Shown here one piece after another: positions 44,088 to 51,191 of a stretch of 64,000 nucleotides of DNA. The stretch's first letter is position 1. Each line of letters opens with the position of its first letter. Below the pieces are notes generated by a model. The model made no database searches and was not told the origin of the DNA. It saw nothing but the letters and a program-made list of their open reading frames with translations. The stretch is from Alcaligenaceae bacterium (GTDB lineage: Bacteria; Pseudomonadota; Gammaproteobacteria; Burkholderiales; Burkholderiaceae_B), in the NCBI GenBank assembly GCA_013416395.1, contig JACCEP010000002.1:434001-498000 (forward strand), written 5' to 3'. A program made the translations under genes and the position numbers.

Positions 44088-44175
44088 AGTGCTCTCCCAT
44101 CAAAAACCCCGCCGTAGCGGGGATATTCCAGTGTTTGGCGGTGGTGACCAGCACCTCATCGATGCGGCGGGTCAT
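44014..44175 (-). CDS. 53-residue hypothetical, coupled to the upstream gene
   Basis: The ATG overlaps the stop of the 189-residue gene as ATGA, suggesting translational coupling. The N-terminal half (MTRRIDEVLVTTAKHWNIP) is helical and hydrophilic; the C-terminal part is Arg/Pro-rich and could be out-of-frame read-through. A terminator-like hairpin (44102-44122) lies inside it, and the frame runs through the start of the TTG membrane ORF. Function unknown. It may be a short gene whose real end is different. Confidence 0.35.
   Translation of the reverse strand: MTRRIDEVLVTTAKHWNIPATAGFLMGEHFAHDPNPAGHNLTVCPTRPRIRRA
44102..44122 (-). terminator. Terminator-like hairpin inside the leftward operon
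   Basis: On the minus strand CCCCGC/GCGGGG with a 4-nt loop is followed by five T. It is placed between the 189-residue gene and the last two small genes plus xis. It would limit transcription into xis unless antitermination or read-through occurs. Confidence 0.65.
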
Positions 44176-44741
44176 GGATATATGCCTTGCTGGCGGCGCT
44201 CCACTTCGGCCCAGGCTTCGTCCTCTTCTGGCGTGACGGGCATGATGTCAGTTGTCAAGGAATCCTTGACAGTTGGGTTGGCGGGCTGTGCTGCGTATAG
44301 CGGAATCGTGTATCGCTTTGACTTATCTAGCGGTCGATGCAGATAGCCTGCGGCATCGTTCGCGTCTTGCAAAAGCTTCTTTACAGATGCGTGAATTACA
44401 TCAACACGTATAGGGCTGTCGTGCATCCACGCCACAGGCTCACCCCGCCCCTGGCAGTCAACCAGTCCCTTGAAATGCTCCACCATAGTGCGGCCAGTTT
44501 GGGTAGCTTTTAACGTGTCTTTCAGCGGGATAATAGCGGCCAGCTCTGCAACGATCTGCACAGCCGCCCTTTCTTCGTTCCGCTGCTGGCGGTCGTGCTC
44601 GATGGCGGCTTGCCATGCTTGGTATGCAATTTCAGTCGTCATATTCGCATACTGTTCCTCTGCCTCGATATACCTTACAGGCGTGGCGAACCATTTGGCC
44701 CACACCTCAAACGCGGCACGTAGCTTGTCTTGTTGGGTCAT
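44172..44741 (-). CDS. Phage early protein with EPVAWM / YTIPLY motifs
   Basis: 189 residues from ATG 44741 (GGAG eight bases upstream; ATGA overlap with the preceding gene). The first half is helical and charged. The second contains GEPVAWMHDSPIR and, further on, RYTIPLYAAQP. This pair of motifs is common in small to medium phage early proteins of unknown role (Ead/EaA-like). The end is acidic (TPEEDEAWAEVERRQQG). It is probably a modular accessory protein of the leftward operon. The biochemical role is not known. Confidence 0.6.
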   Translation of the reverse strand: MTQQDKLRAAFEVWAKWFATPVRYIEAEEQYANMTTEIAYQAWQAAIEHDRQQRNEERAAVQIVAELAAIIPLKDTLKATQTGRTMVEHFKGLVDCQGRGEPVAWMHDSPIRVDVIHASVKKLLQDANDAAGYLHRPLDKSKRYTIPLYAAQPANPTVKDSLTTDIMPVTPEEDEAWAEVERRQQGIYP

Positions 44742-44929
44742 AGATTTTTCTCCGATTCGACAATAGCTTTCGTTCGCCTTTGGCATTCGCATATTGTTGT
44801 TATGGTGTAGAGCCGGCCTGCTACGTTTTCGCAAAGCCCTGCCTTTACGCACAGCGCCGGGAAGTTTTTCTTTAGCCAGCCCACCGCCGACTCCTTTACC
44901 GGAATCATCGGTTCAGTACAGTTGCTCAT
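44738..44929 (-). CDS. Small cysteine-containing phage protein
   Basis: 63 residues from ATG 44929, placed right after AGGAGAG; a GTG two codons upstream (44935) is an alternative that overlaps the previous stop. It contains several cysteines, including LCVKAGLCENV and TICECQRR, which could bind a metal. Overlaps the downstream gene by ATGA. No family is recognised. Confidence 0.5.
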   Translation of the reverse strand: MSNCTEPMIPVKESAVGWLKKNFPALCVKAGLCENVAGRLYTITTICECQRRTKAIVESEKNL

Positions 44930-44931
44930 GC

Positions 44932-45240
44932 TCACTCTCCTGTAATGCGGCGGCGGGCGTGGGCCATGATTTCAGCCGCTGCATCGTCGTCCATGCAAAG
45001 ATCAATCAGTAAGTGAGTTAGCTGGTCTAGCCACTCTTCGGCAGGAATGGCGTCTTGTTGTCCCTCACCTTCCCCGTTTTGCGCTCCACAAACCGCGTTG
45101 TCGTTAACGGGCGCTGCCCCATGCGCAGCAAGCACCGCCCGCGCAAACGCCACAACGTCAGCGTACATATCGCCGCTGCCCGGAATTTCAAGCCAGATAG
45201 AGAGTAGGGCTTCGTCGGTGGATTGGTTATTGGCTGTCAT
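44932..45240 (-). CDS. Hypothetical acidic phage protein
   Basis: 102 residues, acidic overall. The N-terminal half contains a helix (YADVVAFARAVLAAHG) and the C-terminal half EEWLDQLTHLLIDLCMDDDAAAEIMAHARRR. Coupled by ATGA to the gene upstream. No catalytic motif, no membrane segment and no family recognised. Confidence 0.55.
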   Translation of the reverse strand: MTANNQSTDEALLSIWLEIPGSGDMYADVVAFARAVLAAHGAAPVNDNAVCGAQNGEGEGQQDAIPAEEWLDQLTHLLIDLCMDDDAAAEIMAHARRRITGE

Positions 45241-45449
45241 TCCTCATACTCCTCAAGGTCTTTATAAGCGGACAGCATCGCCGTCACGTCTCCAGATGCA
45301 ATCGCGGCTTCGGCTTTCTTGATCGAGCTGCGCATCATGGTGGCGGCAAATACGCCGGTCGGGATTTCGTCGTATAGCGGCAATATCTCACGCACGCGGG
45401 CACACTGGCGCTGGACGCCTTCGATGATGTTTTCAGTCTTGGATGTCAT
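45237..45449 (-). CDS. Hypothetical helical phage protein
   Basis: 70 residues from ATG 45449, with GGGAGG upstream and ATGA overlap with the previous stop; a longer upstream frame is open but would overlap that gene. Predicted mostly helical (VQRQCARVREILPLYDEIP, then MMRSSIKKAEAAIAS) with an acidic end (LEEYEE). No family is recognised. Confidence 0.55.
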   Translation of the reverse strand: MTSKTENIIEGVQRQCARVREILPLYDEIPTGVFAATMMRSSIKKAEAAIASGDVTAMLSAYKDLEEYEE

Positions 45450-45685
45450 GGCAGATCCTCCCCGTAATCGCCAAATAGCTGCATGGCATATCGACCGCCA
45501 TGAGTTAGTCCCGGTTCGCCGATCACCGCCTGAAGTTGGAAGCAAAGCCTATCTGCTGAGATTTCATTTAGGTGATTGAAGAAAGCCGCCTGCTCGTCTG
45601 ATCCCATGGAGCAGAAAGTCTCTGCCAATTCTTCTGGCGTGGGCGTAATTGAGATTTGCGTATCTCGCTTTATGGGGACTGTCAT
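45446..45685 (-). CDS. Hypothetical phage protein
   Basis: 79 residues from ATG 45685, with GGGAGG upstream and ATGA coupling to the preceding gene. The core ISITPTPEELAETFCSMGSDEQAAFFNHL resembles small phage proteins that carry the pattern TPxELAxxFxxxxxxEQAxFFN. The role of that group is unknown. No cysteines apart from two isolated ones, and no membrane segment. Confidence 0.55.
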   Translation of the reverse strand: MTVPIKRDTQISITPTPEELAETFCSMGSDEQAAFFNHLNEISADRLCFQLQAVIGEPGLTHGGRYAMQLFGDYGEDLP

Positions 45686-45870
45686 TTCCCCACCTCCCGT
45701 CTCCACTGATCATCACACCCCGTAGTAGACGCACCCATCATGGATATGCCGCCTGCACCTATGGCCCGTTCTTGCTCGATAAGCTCAGCTATCTGATCAT
45801 CGCGATTAATGGCAACGTCGACCAGCTGCTCATGCGTAAGCCCCTCGTAATAGTGGCGTGTGTTTGTCAT
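45682..45870 (-). CDS. Small hypothetical phage protein
   Basis: 62 residues, coupled by ATGA on both sides. An N-terminal YYEGLTHEQLVDVAINRDDQIAELIEQ helix is followed by a Gly-rich flexible part. It may be a small regulator or inhibitor. No family recognised. Confidence 0.5.
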   Translation of the reverse strand: MTNTRHYYEGLTHEQLVDVAINRDDQIAELIEQERAIGAGGISMMGASTTGCDDQWRREVGK

Positions 45871-46064
45871 GTCTTTGCGCTCCTAATTGCATTTCGCGCT
45901 CGCTCTACCGAAATCCCAAAGGCATCGGCTATCTGCGGCGCTGTCTTGCCTTGGTTTTTTAGTTTGAGCATTTCGGCTATAAACTTTTCATGGATCGGCC
46001 CGTCAGTGGGGATATAAGGGCGCATCATTTGAATCTGGCGCACCATGGCTTGGATTCCGGTCAT
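45867..46064 (-). CDS. Small helix-turn-helix protein
   Basis: 65 residues. The C-terminal half KLKNQGKTAPQIADAFGISVERARNAIRSAKT has the spacing of a helix-turn-helix (Ala/Ile at helix 2, Gly at the turn, and a recognition helix with Arg). It could bind DNA as a small phage regulator, or be a resolvase-like HTH tail. First of a run of coupled genes; 47 bp separate it from the methyltransferase gene. Confidence 0.55.
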   Translation of the reverse strand: MTGIQAMVRQIQMMRPYIPTDGPIHEKFIAEMLKLKNQGKTAPQIADAFGISVERARNAIRSAKT

Positions 46065-46110
46065 TCTTATGCCCCACGCCTTATTAGGGCGCGGGCCTCG
46101 ATGGTGGTTG

Positions 46111-46581
46111 TTATCGCTTCATGAAAGTGATCCAGTGCGTATCAGCCCGCTTGCCCGACTTGTGGCCAAACAGTGGCTTCTGATCGGTCAACGCTAGAAT
46201 CTGGCTCACTGGTATCTGTATTTCATTCCATTTGAAAATCAGAATGCCCTCATGCTCCAGTACACGAAAGCACTCGGCGAACCCTCGGCGCAGATCGTCC
46301 TGCCAGTCATCACTCAAGATTCCATACTTGGCACGCAGCCAGCTTTCACGGCCAGCTCTGCGCAGATGGGGAGGGTCGAACACAACAAGCTTGAATGACC
46401 CATCAGGAAAAGGCATTTCCCGAAAATCCATATTCAGGTCTGGCGTGATATTGAAGACCCGGCCATCGCAGAGCGTGTGCTGCTCGCTGCGAATATCCCC
46501 GAACAGGACGCCTTGATCTTTAGGGTCAAACCAGAAAGTGCGGCCACCGCAACAAGGGTCAAGAATCGTTCTGTTGAACAC
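46111..46581 (-). CDS. Small SAM-dependent DNA methyltransferase
   Basis: 156 residues with GTG start. Motif I is represented by ILDPCCGGRTFWF (residues 7-18) and motif IV by VVFDPPHL with the DPPH catalytic tetrapeptide at residues 69-72, the pattern of amino-methyltransferases. It is much shorter than restriction methylases and lacks a target recognition domain, as in many phage orphan enzymes. It may methylate adenine or cytosine in phage DNA, or another nucleotide. It lies between RdgC and the small-gene cluster in the leftward operon. Protection against host restriction is inference. Confidence 0.7.
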   Translation of the reverse strand: MFNRTILDPCCGGRTFWFDPKDQGVLFGDIRSEQHTLCDGRVFNITPDLNMDFREMPFPDGSFKLVVFDPPHLRRAGRESWLRAKYGILSDDWQDDLRRGFAECFRVLEHEGILIFKWNEIQIPVSQILALTDQKPLFGHKSGKRADTHWITFMKR

Positions 46582-46631
46582 AGTTTGACCGCCCGACTTA
46601 TTGGGCCGGGCGCTCCGTGGTTGTGGATTTA

Positions 46632-47531
46632 TTACGAGGGCTGGCGCTCGCCGCCCAAGGCGCTGACCAGATCGGCCAGCAGGCGGGATATCTCGCCCGT
46701 CATCAGTGTGAAGTCAGAATCAAACTGCTCGGCGTCGTTTTGCACCTGATCGTTGCCTTCTTTCAGGATATCGAGCGGCGTAACGCGCTTTATCTCAAGC
46801 CCCTCGGTCAGCACGAACGACACGCGGTCTGCCCAGGTCAGCGCCAGTCGCGTAACCTGTTTTCCCGACTGAACATGCTTCCTCACATCGGCCACATCAA
46901 CGCTCTGGCGCACGTAACGCACCTTTGCGCCGCTGTCTGAGGTAGATTGCAGATCCGTGTCCTGGTCGATGGTGAAGTTGGCCGGGGCCTCATCATCCAG
47001 CAGCCAGCGTGTCATGGCGGCAGCGGGGGATTGCTCTACGTACAGCGGTGATGCCGGAAACACCTCCAGCGACTTGGCAAGCAGGCCCAGCACTTCATCG
47101 CTTTTGGCGCTTGACGTTGCATCGATCACCAGCCAGTTGTTGCGGGAGTCGAGCCATACGTGGGTATCGCGGTATTGGCTGAAGGCCTTGGGCAATAGCG
47201 CATCAGTGACTTGCTCTTTGATTTCCTTTATTTGCCGACGCCCAGGCTTGAAGCCTTGCTGCTCTTCGATTTCCCGGGCCTTGACCTGCGTAAACTGATT
47301 GACGACTGTGGCAGGCAGTAGCTTGGTTTCGGTGTGCAGGGTGATTAGCAGCTGCCCATCGAGCGCGTAGACCATGCCGCTATCTTCGCGGGGAGGTATC
47401 CAGCCGATACTTTGCATTTCGTGGGCCGCGCCTGGCTGGAACCGGTGTTTTTCTAGGGCCGCGTCAAGAGCGTCAGGGGAGGGCAGAGAGCCAGGCTCCA
47501 AGCGGTAGATTCTTAGGTTTTTGAACCACAT
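46632..47531 (-). CDS. rdgC: Recombination-associated protein RdgC
   Basis: 299 residues, close to the 303 of E. coli RdgC. It opens MWFKNLRIYRL as the family does. RdgC forms a ring-shaped dimer around double-stranded DNA and inhibits or modulates RecA. In prophages it may protect phage replication intermediates or act with the phage annealing system. Here it is downstream of Gp157, an SSB-like protein and a Sak4-like ATPase, so it belongs to a recombination module. AAGGAA precedes the ATG. Confidence 0.92.
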   Translation of the reverse strand: MWFKNLRIYRLEPGSLPSPDALDAALEKHRFQPGAAHEMQSIGWIPPREDSGMVYALDGQLLITLHTETKLLPATVVNQFTQVKAREIEEQQGFKPGRRQIKEIKEQVTDALLPKAFSQYRDTHVWLDSRNNWLVIDATSSAKSDEVLGLLAKSLEVFPASPLYVEQSPAAAMTRWLLDDEAPANFTIDQDTDLQSTSDSGAKVRYVRQSVDVADVRKHVQSGKQVTRLALTWADRVSFVLTEGLEIKRVTPLDILKEGNDQVQNDAEQFDSDFTLMTGEISRLLADLVSALGGERQPS

Positions 47532-47559
47532 GTTTGCTGTTCCTTATTGCTGGTGAAGA

Positions 47560-48063
47560 TCATCTAATGCTCAGAGATACGCCGTGCTCAAGCTTTGCGC
47601 CCGGCACATCAGCCCCGTCTTGTAGTGCTTGCTTAATGAGGCGCTTGTCAGGCTTCGGGGCTGGCGGCTTGGGGTCGGTCATATAGTCCGCTGGAATCTG
47701 GCGTTCGTCGAACACATCGACGCTGGCCGGGTTCTTTCGAACGCTGATGGTGAACTGAGGGTGCTCGACCTTCTGCATCCCAGCATGCACCATCGCCTCA
47801 AGAAGTCTTTGTTTAAGCGCGTCACGACGCTTTGCAATGAGTCGTGCTCGCATTGAAAGGCGCTCAGTCTCGACATTGATGGCTGTTTCGAGCGCGTCCA
47901 TGTTGCGTATGACAAAGCCATAAGACTGGACTTTTTCAACCATGTCGGTCTCGGCCTCGATGGTGTCGGCGATGGTCTGATCGTCGCAGTCCATATCCAT
48001 GAGCTTTTCGTATATCTCGCGGGCTTGGCCTGTGATTTCGTAAAGTGGGGCAAGAGCAGTCAT
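47560..48063 (-). CDS. Siphovirus Gp157-family protein
   Basis: 167 residues. A long N-terminal coiled coil runs from about residues 20-105 (with repeated Ala/Glu/Arg heptads), followed by a conserved beta segment FTISVRKNPASVDVFDERQIPADY, the mark of the Gp157 family. Gp157 was reported in Streptococcus phages and is usually near recombination genes. Its exact role is unknown. GGAAAG precedes the ATG. Coupled in an operon with the SSB-like and RdgC genes. Confidence 0.85.
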   Translation of the reverse strand: MTALAPLYEITGQAREIYEKLMDMDCDDQTIADTIEAETDMVEKVQSYGFVIRNMDALETAINVETERLSMRARLIAKRRDALKQRLLEAMVHAGMQKVEHPQFTISVRKNPASVDVFDERQIPADYMTDPKPPAPKPDKRLIKQALQDGADVPGAKLEHGVSLSIR

Positions 48064-48104
48064 ATTCTTTCCGGGCAGCTTATTGGGCCACCCGGCCCTG
48101 TAAG

Positions 48105-48731
48105 TCAGAAACTACTTAAATCGTCGCCAAAAGGATCGTCCGGTTCGGAGCCATTCGCGCTTGATGCTTGGCTGCTATGCCCGCCACCGGTGCGCTCATC
48201 CTTGTCCTTTAGCGTGGAGATCATCCCGCCTAGCGCTTTTGGCTGGGTGTTGCCGTCGAGCAATTCCTTGGCCGTAAGCTCTGTGCTGGCTTGGAACGGG
48301 GCGAATATGTTGAATTTGTACCCGTCCTTGCCATCATTTTTGGTGTACAAAACCTTTTGCAGCACGAGGCCCACCGGCTTATTGTGCAGCGCAGGGAAGC
48401 CAACCACCTGACGCGGATTACCATCTTTGTCTTTGATGGTCGCCTGTTTTGGCTGTAGATCTTTGACACCCATAACTGTCATGATGGCGCTCAGCATTTT
48501 GTAGCCGTATAAAGCTTCGCCGCGCTCGTTGTACGTCCAAAGAGTTAGGTAATTGGCTTGCTGGCCATCCTCGCTCTTAAACGAAAACTCGATGCCCTCC
48601 GTCCCTTTTTTGCTAGTCACCGCTTCGGCAAGCGTGAAGTCGCCAATGTATTTGCCGGATTGATCGATATAGTTGTTGGCGTTGGCCTGACGGGCCGCTG
48701 CCGGGTCTGCTGTGTAGCTACGTTGTTGCAT
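48105..48731 (-). CDS. Phage single-stranded DNA-binding protein-like
   Basis: 208 residues. A beta-rich N-terminal part (about 1-150) is followed by a flexible Gly/Ser/acidic tail ending DDPFGDDLSSF, like the acidic C-terminal tails of SSB proteins that recruit partners. It is immediately downstream of the Sak4-like ATPase, a common pair in phage recombination modules. Resembles the DUF669-type phage proteins. Binding to ssDNA is inferred from tail and context. Confidence 0.65.
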   Translation of the reverse strand: MQQRSYTADPAAARQANANNYIDQSGKYIGDFTLAEAVTSKKGTEGIEFSFKSEDGQQANYLTLWTYNERGEALYGYKMLSAIMTVMGVKDLQPKQATIKDKDGNPRQVVGFPALHNKPVGLVLQKVLYTKNDGKDGYKFNIFAPFQASTELTAKELLDGNTQPKALGGMISTLKDKDERTGGGHSSQASSANGSEPDDPFGDDLSSF

Positions 48732-48742
48732 GAGATTTCCTT

Positions 48743-49399
48743 TTAAGCGGGCTGCTCGGTTAATTCGTAATAAGAGGCGATGGCCTGGTCAACGGTGTTC
48801 AGGTCGTTATCGACCGTCTCTTCGTCAAATAGGCCGATAGGGGTTTTTGTTGTGTCGCTTCCGTTGTTGCGGGTAGCGAACAGGTATTGACCGTCTCGAA
48901 TCATGGTGCGCAGAACGATGGTCACCATGCCTTCAAGGGCAATCTTTTCATCAAGCATCTTGCCAATCGTCTTGATCTTCGAGTGGCCTGATTCGCTTGT
49001 CTCTATATGGCTGAGGATATAAACACGCACATCTTCAGGAAGCGCGGCAGCTGCGTTGATAATGTCCCACGCGTTTTTTCCGATCTCAGTAAACTTGCTG
49101 AAGCCTGTTTCATTTGTGCGGCGCATAAATTCGTTCGCCATCACATATTGGAAGTCATCCAGAACAATCACCTTGCGCTTGGTGCGCTGCATTAGGTTTA
49201 TGATCTTCGCGGCTATGTCGGTCTGAAATATATTGCCTTCTTTGCATGTCTCTTTGTTAAATCGCTTCCAGACGGCAGACTTAAATGGAAGGGGCTTTTT
49301 TACAGCCTGAATCAACAGCGTTTCCGCTGGGGCCATGTTGCGTAGGCTGGCCGATTTGCCGGTTCCAGACTCGCCCAGTATCATCGTTACGATGCTCAT
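48743..49399 (-). CDS. Sak4-like phage recombination ATPase
   Basis: 218 residues. Walker A is GESGTGKS at residues 9-16. The Walker B strand is KVIVLDDFQYVMANEF. Single-domain RecA-like core without the N- and C-terminal domains of RecA is the character of Sak4-type single-strand annealing ATPases (AAA_24). With the SSB-like partner, Gp157 and RdgC it forms a recombination module. A GGAG site precedes the ATG. Annealing activity is inferred from the family. Confidence 0.8.
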   Translation of the reverse strand: MSIVTMILGESGTGKSASLRNMAPAETLLIQAVKKPLPFKSAVWKRFNKETCKEGNIFQTDIAAKIINLMQRTKRKVIVLDDFQYVMANEFMRRTNETGFSKFTEIGKNAWDIINAAAALPEDVRVYILSHIETSESGHSKIKTIGKMLDEKIALEGMVTIVLRTMIRDGQYLFATRNNGSDTTKTPIGLFDEETVDNDLNTVDQAIASYYELTEQPA

Positions 49400-49514
49400 A
49401 GTTATTCTCCAGTTCTTGCGGTTCGTGTTGATTTAGTTTTGCTACAACTCGCCCAGCACCGCCCCTGATTACAGGCTCAGGCGCTCCGGGCGTGAAATAC
49501 TCTTCGGGCTTCAC
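49281..49514 (-). CDS. Hypothetical, overlapping the Sak4-like gene
   Basis: A 77-codon frame with a GTG two bases after the preceding stop. Its first ~38 codons (opening MKPEEYFTPGAPEPV) lie between genes and look coding; the last part overlaps the ATPase gene by 119 bp in another phase. It may be a real short gene with overlap, or only the first half is meaningful. No family. Confidence 0.3.
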   Translation of the reverse strand: MKPEEYFTPGAPEPVIRGGAGRVVAKLNQHEPQELENNYEHRNDDTGRVWNRQIGQPTQHGPSGNAVDSGCKKAPSI

Positions 49515-49515
49515 A

Positions 49516-49665
49516 TCAAAACCCCGTTGCGTCTAATGTCTGCATCATTGCGTATAGGCCAGCCACGACCGCCAATCCCAGCGGGAGCGCATACCAGGGC
49601 GCTTTGCTGTCATCGCCGTCTTGGCGCGTGTGTTCGAGCGTGATTCGGCTCCATATATGTTTCAT
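49516..49665 (-). CDS. 49-residue single-pass membrane protein
   Basis: ATG 49665 is preceded by AAGGA, and the gene starts 2 bp after the previous stop. The N-terminal half is charged (HTRQDGDDSK); residues 24-42 form a membrane segment (WYALPLGLAVVAGLYAMM). A one-base gap leads to the next GTG. Coupling and site suggest it is real. Function unknown. Confidence 0.5.
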   Translation of the reverse strand: MKHIWSRITLEHTRQDGDDSKAPWYALPLGLAVVAGLYAMMQTLDATGF

Positions 49666-49667
49666 GG

Positions 49668-49919
49668 CTAATCCTTGTTAACGTATTGTTCTAGGCCGTA
49701 TGCGTCGTAATCCTGCGCCTGTATGCCATCGATCTGCTCAAATACCGTCTCGCAGATAATCGACTTCCACCAGTCAGGCGAGCGGCCCATAAAAGATTTG
49801 TCATCGCGTAACGCACACGCCAAGCCCTGCCAGACAAGCTCTGCGTCAAGCCCGTCATCTGCGATACTGTCGGCCAGCCTTGTGGCTCGCTCTGTTAGCG
49901 ATTCTTCAATTTCGATCAT
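49668..49919 (-). CDS. Small acidic phage protein
   Basis: 83 residues with a GGAG site. It is helical and acidic, with ESLTERATRLADSIADDGLDAELVWQGLACAL and then SPDWWKSIICETVFEQI. No catalytic motif. Followed by a 133-bp spacer with no gene on its upstream side. Confidence 0.5.
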   Translation of the reverse strand: MIEIEESLTERATRLADSIADDGLDAELVWQGLACALRDDKSFMGRSPDWWKSIICETVFEQIDGIQAQDYDAYGLEQYVNKD

Positions 49920-50052
49920 GGGGATTTACTCCGAGATAGTGCTAGAGGCCAGACACCCGTTTAGGTTTGCCCTATAGCGTGGCCTTTGCTATGGGGTTGT
50001 CCCATGCGGGCGGCTGGCGTTGCACCCGGCTACTGGCCGGACAGTGAACTTG

Positions 50053-50364
50053 TTAGGTGGTGGCTTTGGCTATGGCGGCGCGCAGCTTGTTTAGCGTGTC
50101 GCTGGGCTGGTCCACAATCTGAGAAAGGATCGCTTCGACTTGTATCGCGGCTCTCAGTAGATCAGGCGCAGCGGCGATCAGGCGGGCATTGGCTTCCAGC
50201 GGATATCCCTGCACGTTTTCGCCTCGCCAGCCGATATGAACGATTGCAAGCGGCTTGTCGCCCGCCACTCCACCGCCGTTCTCGTATAGGTCTTTTGGGT
50301 CACGCCGCCAGATTCCGCCATGCTCATCCGGGAACCACGGCCCCGGCGTAAATTTCGTTTCCAT
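50053..50364 (-). CDS. Phage protein with ANARLIAAAPDLL motif
   Basis: 103 residues from ATG 50364 (GGAGATAGC upstream). The N-terminal METKFTPGPWFPDEHGG and the central NARLIAAAPDLLRAA motif are very common in phage early proteins of unknown role. The pattern is FTPGPW at the start and NA.LIAAAP.L at the end. A long hairpin (50385-50470) lies just upstream of its ribosome site, suggesting control of its expression. Function unknown. Confidence 0.65.
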   Translation of the reverse strand: METKFTPGPWFPDEHGGIWRRDPKDLYENGGGVAGDKPLAIVHIGWRGENVQGYPLEANARLIAAAPDLLRAAIQVEAILSQIVDQPSDTLNKLRAAIAKATT

Positions 50365-50384
50365 GCTATCTCCGTATATTCGTA

Positions 50385-50470
50385 AGCCCCTCAGATAGCC
50401 GCAATACCAAGCCGCAAGCACGGCCCATGTACTAGATGGTTAATGCGGTATTGCGGCTACGTCAGGGGCT
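50385..50470 (-). repeat. Long imperfect hairpin upstream of the FTPGPW gene
   Basis: AGCCCCT (50385-50391) and TAGCCGCAATACC (50396-50408) pair with GGTATTGCGGCTA (50447-50459) and AGGGGCT (50464-50470). That makes 20 paired bases with one symmetric 4-nt internal loop around a 38-nt central loop. It lies 21 bp before the downstream ATG, in its 5' leader. The function could be RNA structure control, processing or DNA binding. Confidence 0.8.
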
Positions 50471-50472
50471 AG

Positions 50473-50613
50473 TTAAAGGGTGGGAGTATCGTTCTCCGAC
50501 GCGAAGCTGCACCGCTGCGCTATAGGCTGACCGCTCGGGGTGAGTGGCCCTATCTGCCTACCAGCGGCATCCGCTTCGATTTTGATGGTGGCCGGTGCTG
50601 TTAATCCCGGCAT
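50473..50613 (-). CDS. 46-residue hypothetical protein
   Basis: ATG 50613 has GAGAGG seven bases upstream; a GTG five codons earlier is an alternative. The peptide is Ala/Pro/Thr-rich and hydrophilic (MPGLTAPATIKIEADAAGRQ). It ends two bases before the large hairpin. Composition looks coding, but no family is recognised. Confidence 0.4.
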   Translation of the reverse strand: MPGLTAPATIKIEADAAGRQIGPLTPSGQPIAQRCSFASENDTPTL

Positions 50614-50878
50614 TCGGTGGCCTCTCACGGTATTAACCGCCACCTGTCAGCGCGTATTCAGGTCGCAACCCTACACCGCCCCGCCTTAGCGCATCAGCCT
50701 GCGCAATCACCATCAGAAAGTGACCATCGTTTAGGCAAAATGCCTAGTATCCACACCACATAGATACTTCAACCAATAAAACCATCAAACAATCAAACGT
50801 CACACTGTTAACAACGAGTAAAGACGATGGTCACTTTCTTATGGGCCTCACACTATCGCAGCGAGGACGCGAGCCGAT
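50614..50878. repeat. Non-coding stretch with a 16-bp inverted repeat
   Basis: AGAAAGTGACCATCGT (50715-50730) is repeated inverted at 50824-50839 (ACGATGGTCACTTTCT), 93 bp apart. Between them are a TAGGCA/TGCCTA mini-hairpin at 50732-50746 and an AT-rich run with two copies of a (C)ATCAAAC-type word. No gene of credible length is seen on either strand. It may hold a promoter or a structured RNA in the leftward operon. Confidence 0.7.
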
Positions 50879-51025
50879 TTACAACTGGCTAGGCTGGGAG
50901 ACAACTTCAATCCATTCAGGGTGACAGCGCTGCTGCAAGCTAGGCAGCCACCACTCAGTACGTGCCCCGTCAGGGCTTTGGTATAGGCGCAGGCCGTGGC
51001 CTTGCATGATGGTGGCGATGGTCAC
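50879..51025 (-). CDS. 48-residue hypothetical protein
   Basis: GTG 51025 overlaps the stop of the preceding membrane protein as GTGA, with AAGG upstream. The sequence is balanced and Trp-containing (GARTEWWLPSLQQRCHPEW), with a coding look. It resembles the small phage proteins that carry a YQSPDG.R.EWWLP pattern. Function unknown. Confidence 0.48.
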   Translation of the reverse strand: MTIATIMQGHGLRLYQSPDGARTEWWLPSLQQRCHPEWIEVVSQPSQL

Positions 51026-51177
51026 AGCCTTGCCTTTAGCACCTCACGCTGCAATTTAATCAGCGTGTCGAGCCTGTCTTTTATGCCGAATACCGCGAAG
51101 GGTAGGCATATCCAAAGTACCGCCAGCAACACGCAAAACAGCACGGCTGCGATCATTAATAGTCCGTAAGCTTCCAT
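51022..51177 (-). CDS. 51-residue single-pass membrane protein
   Basis: ATG 51177 has a strong GGGAGAT site. Residues 5-30 are hydrophobic (LLMIAAVLFCVLLAVLWICL), followed by a basic amphipathic helix (IKDRLDTLIKLQREVLKARL). It is coupled to the next gene. A phage early inner-membrane peptide, perhaps an exclusion or host-takeover factor; no family recognised. Confidence 0.55.
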   Translation of the reverse strand: MEAYGLLMIAAVLFCVLLAVLWICLPFAVFGIKDRLDTLIKLQREVLKARL

Positions 51178-51191
51178 TGTTATCTCCCTTG

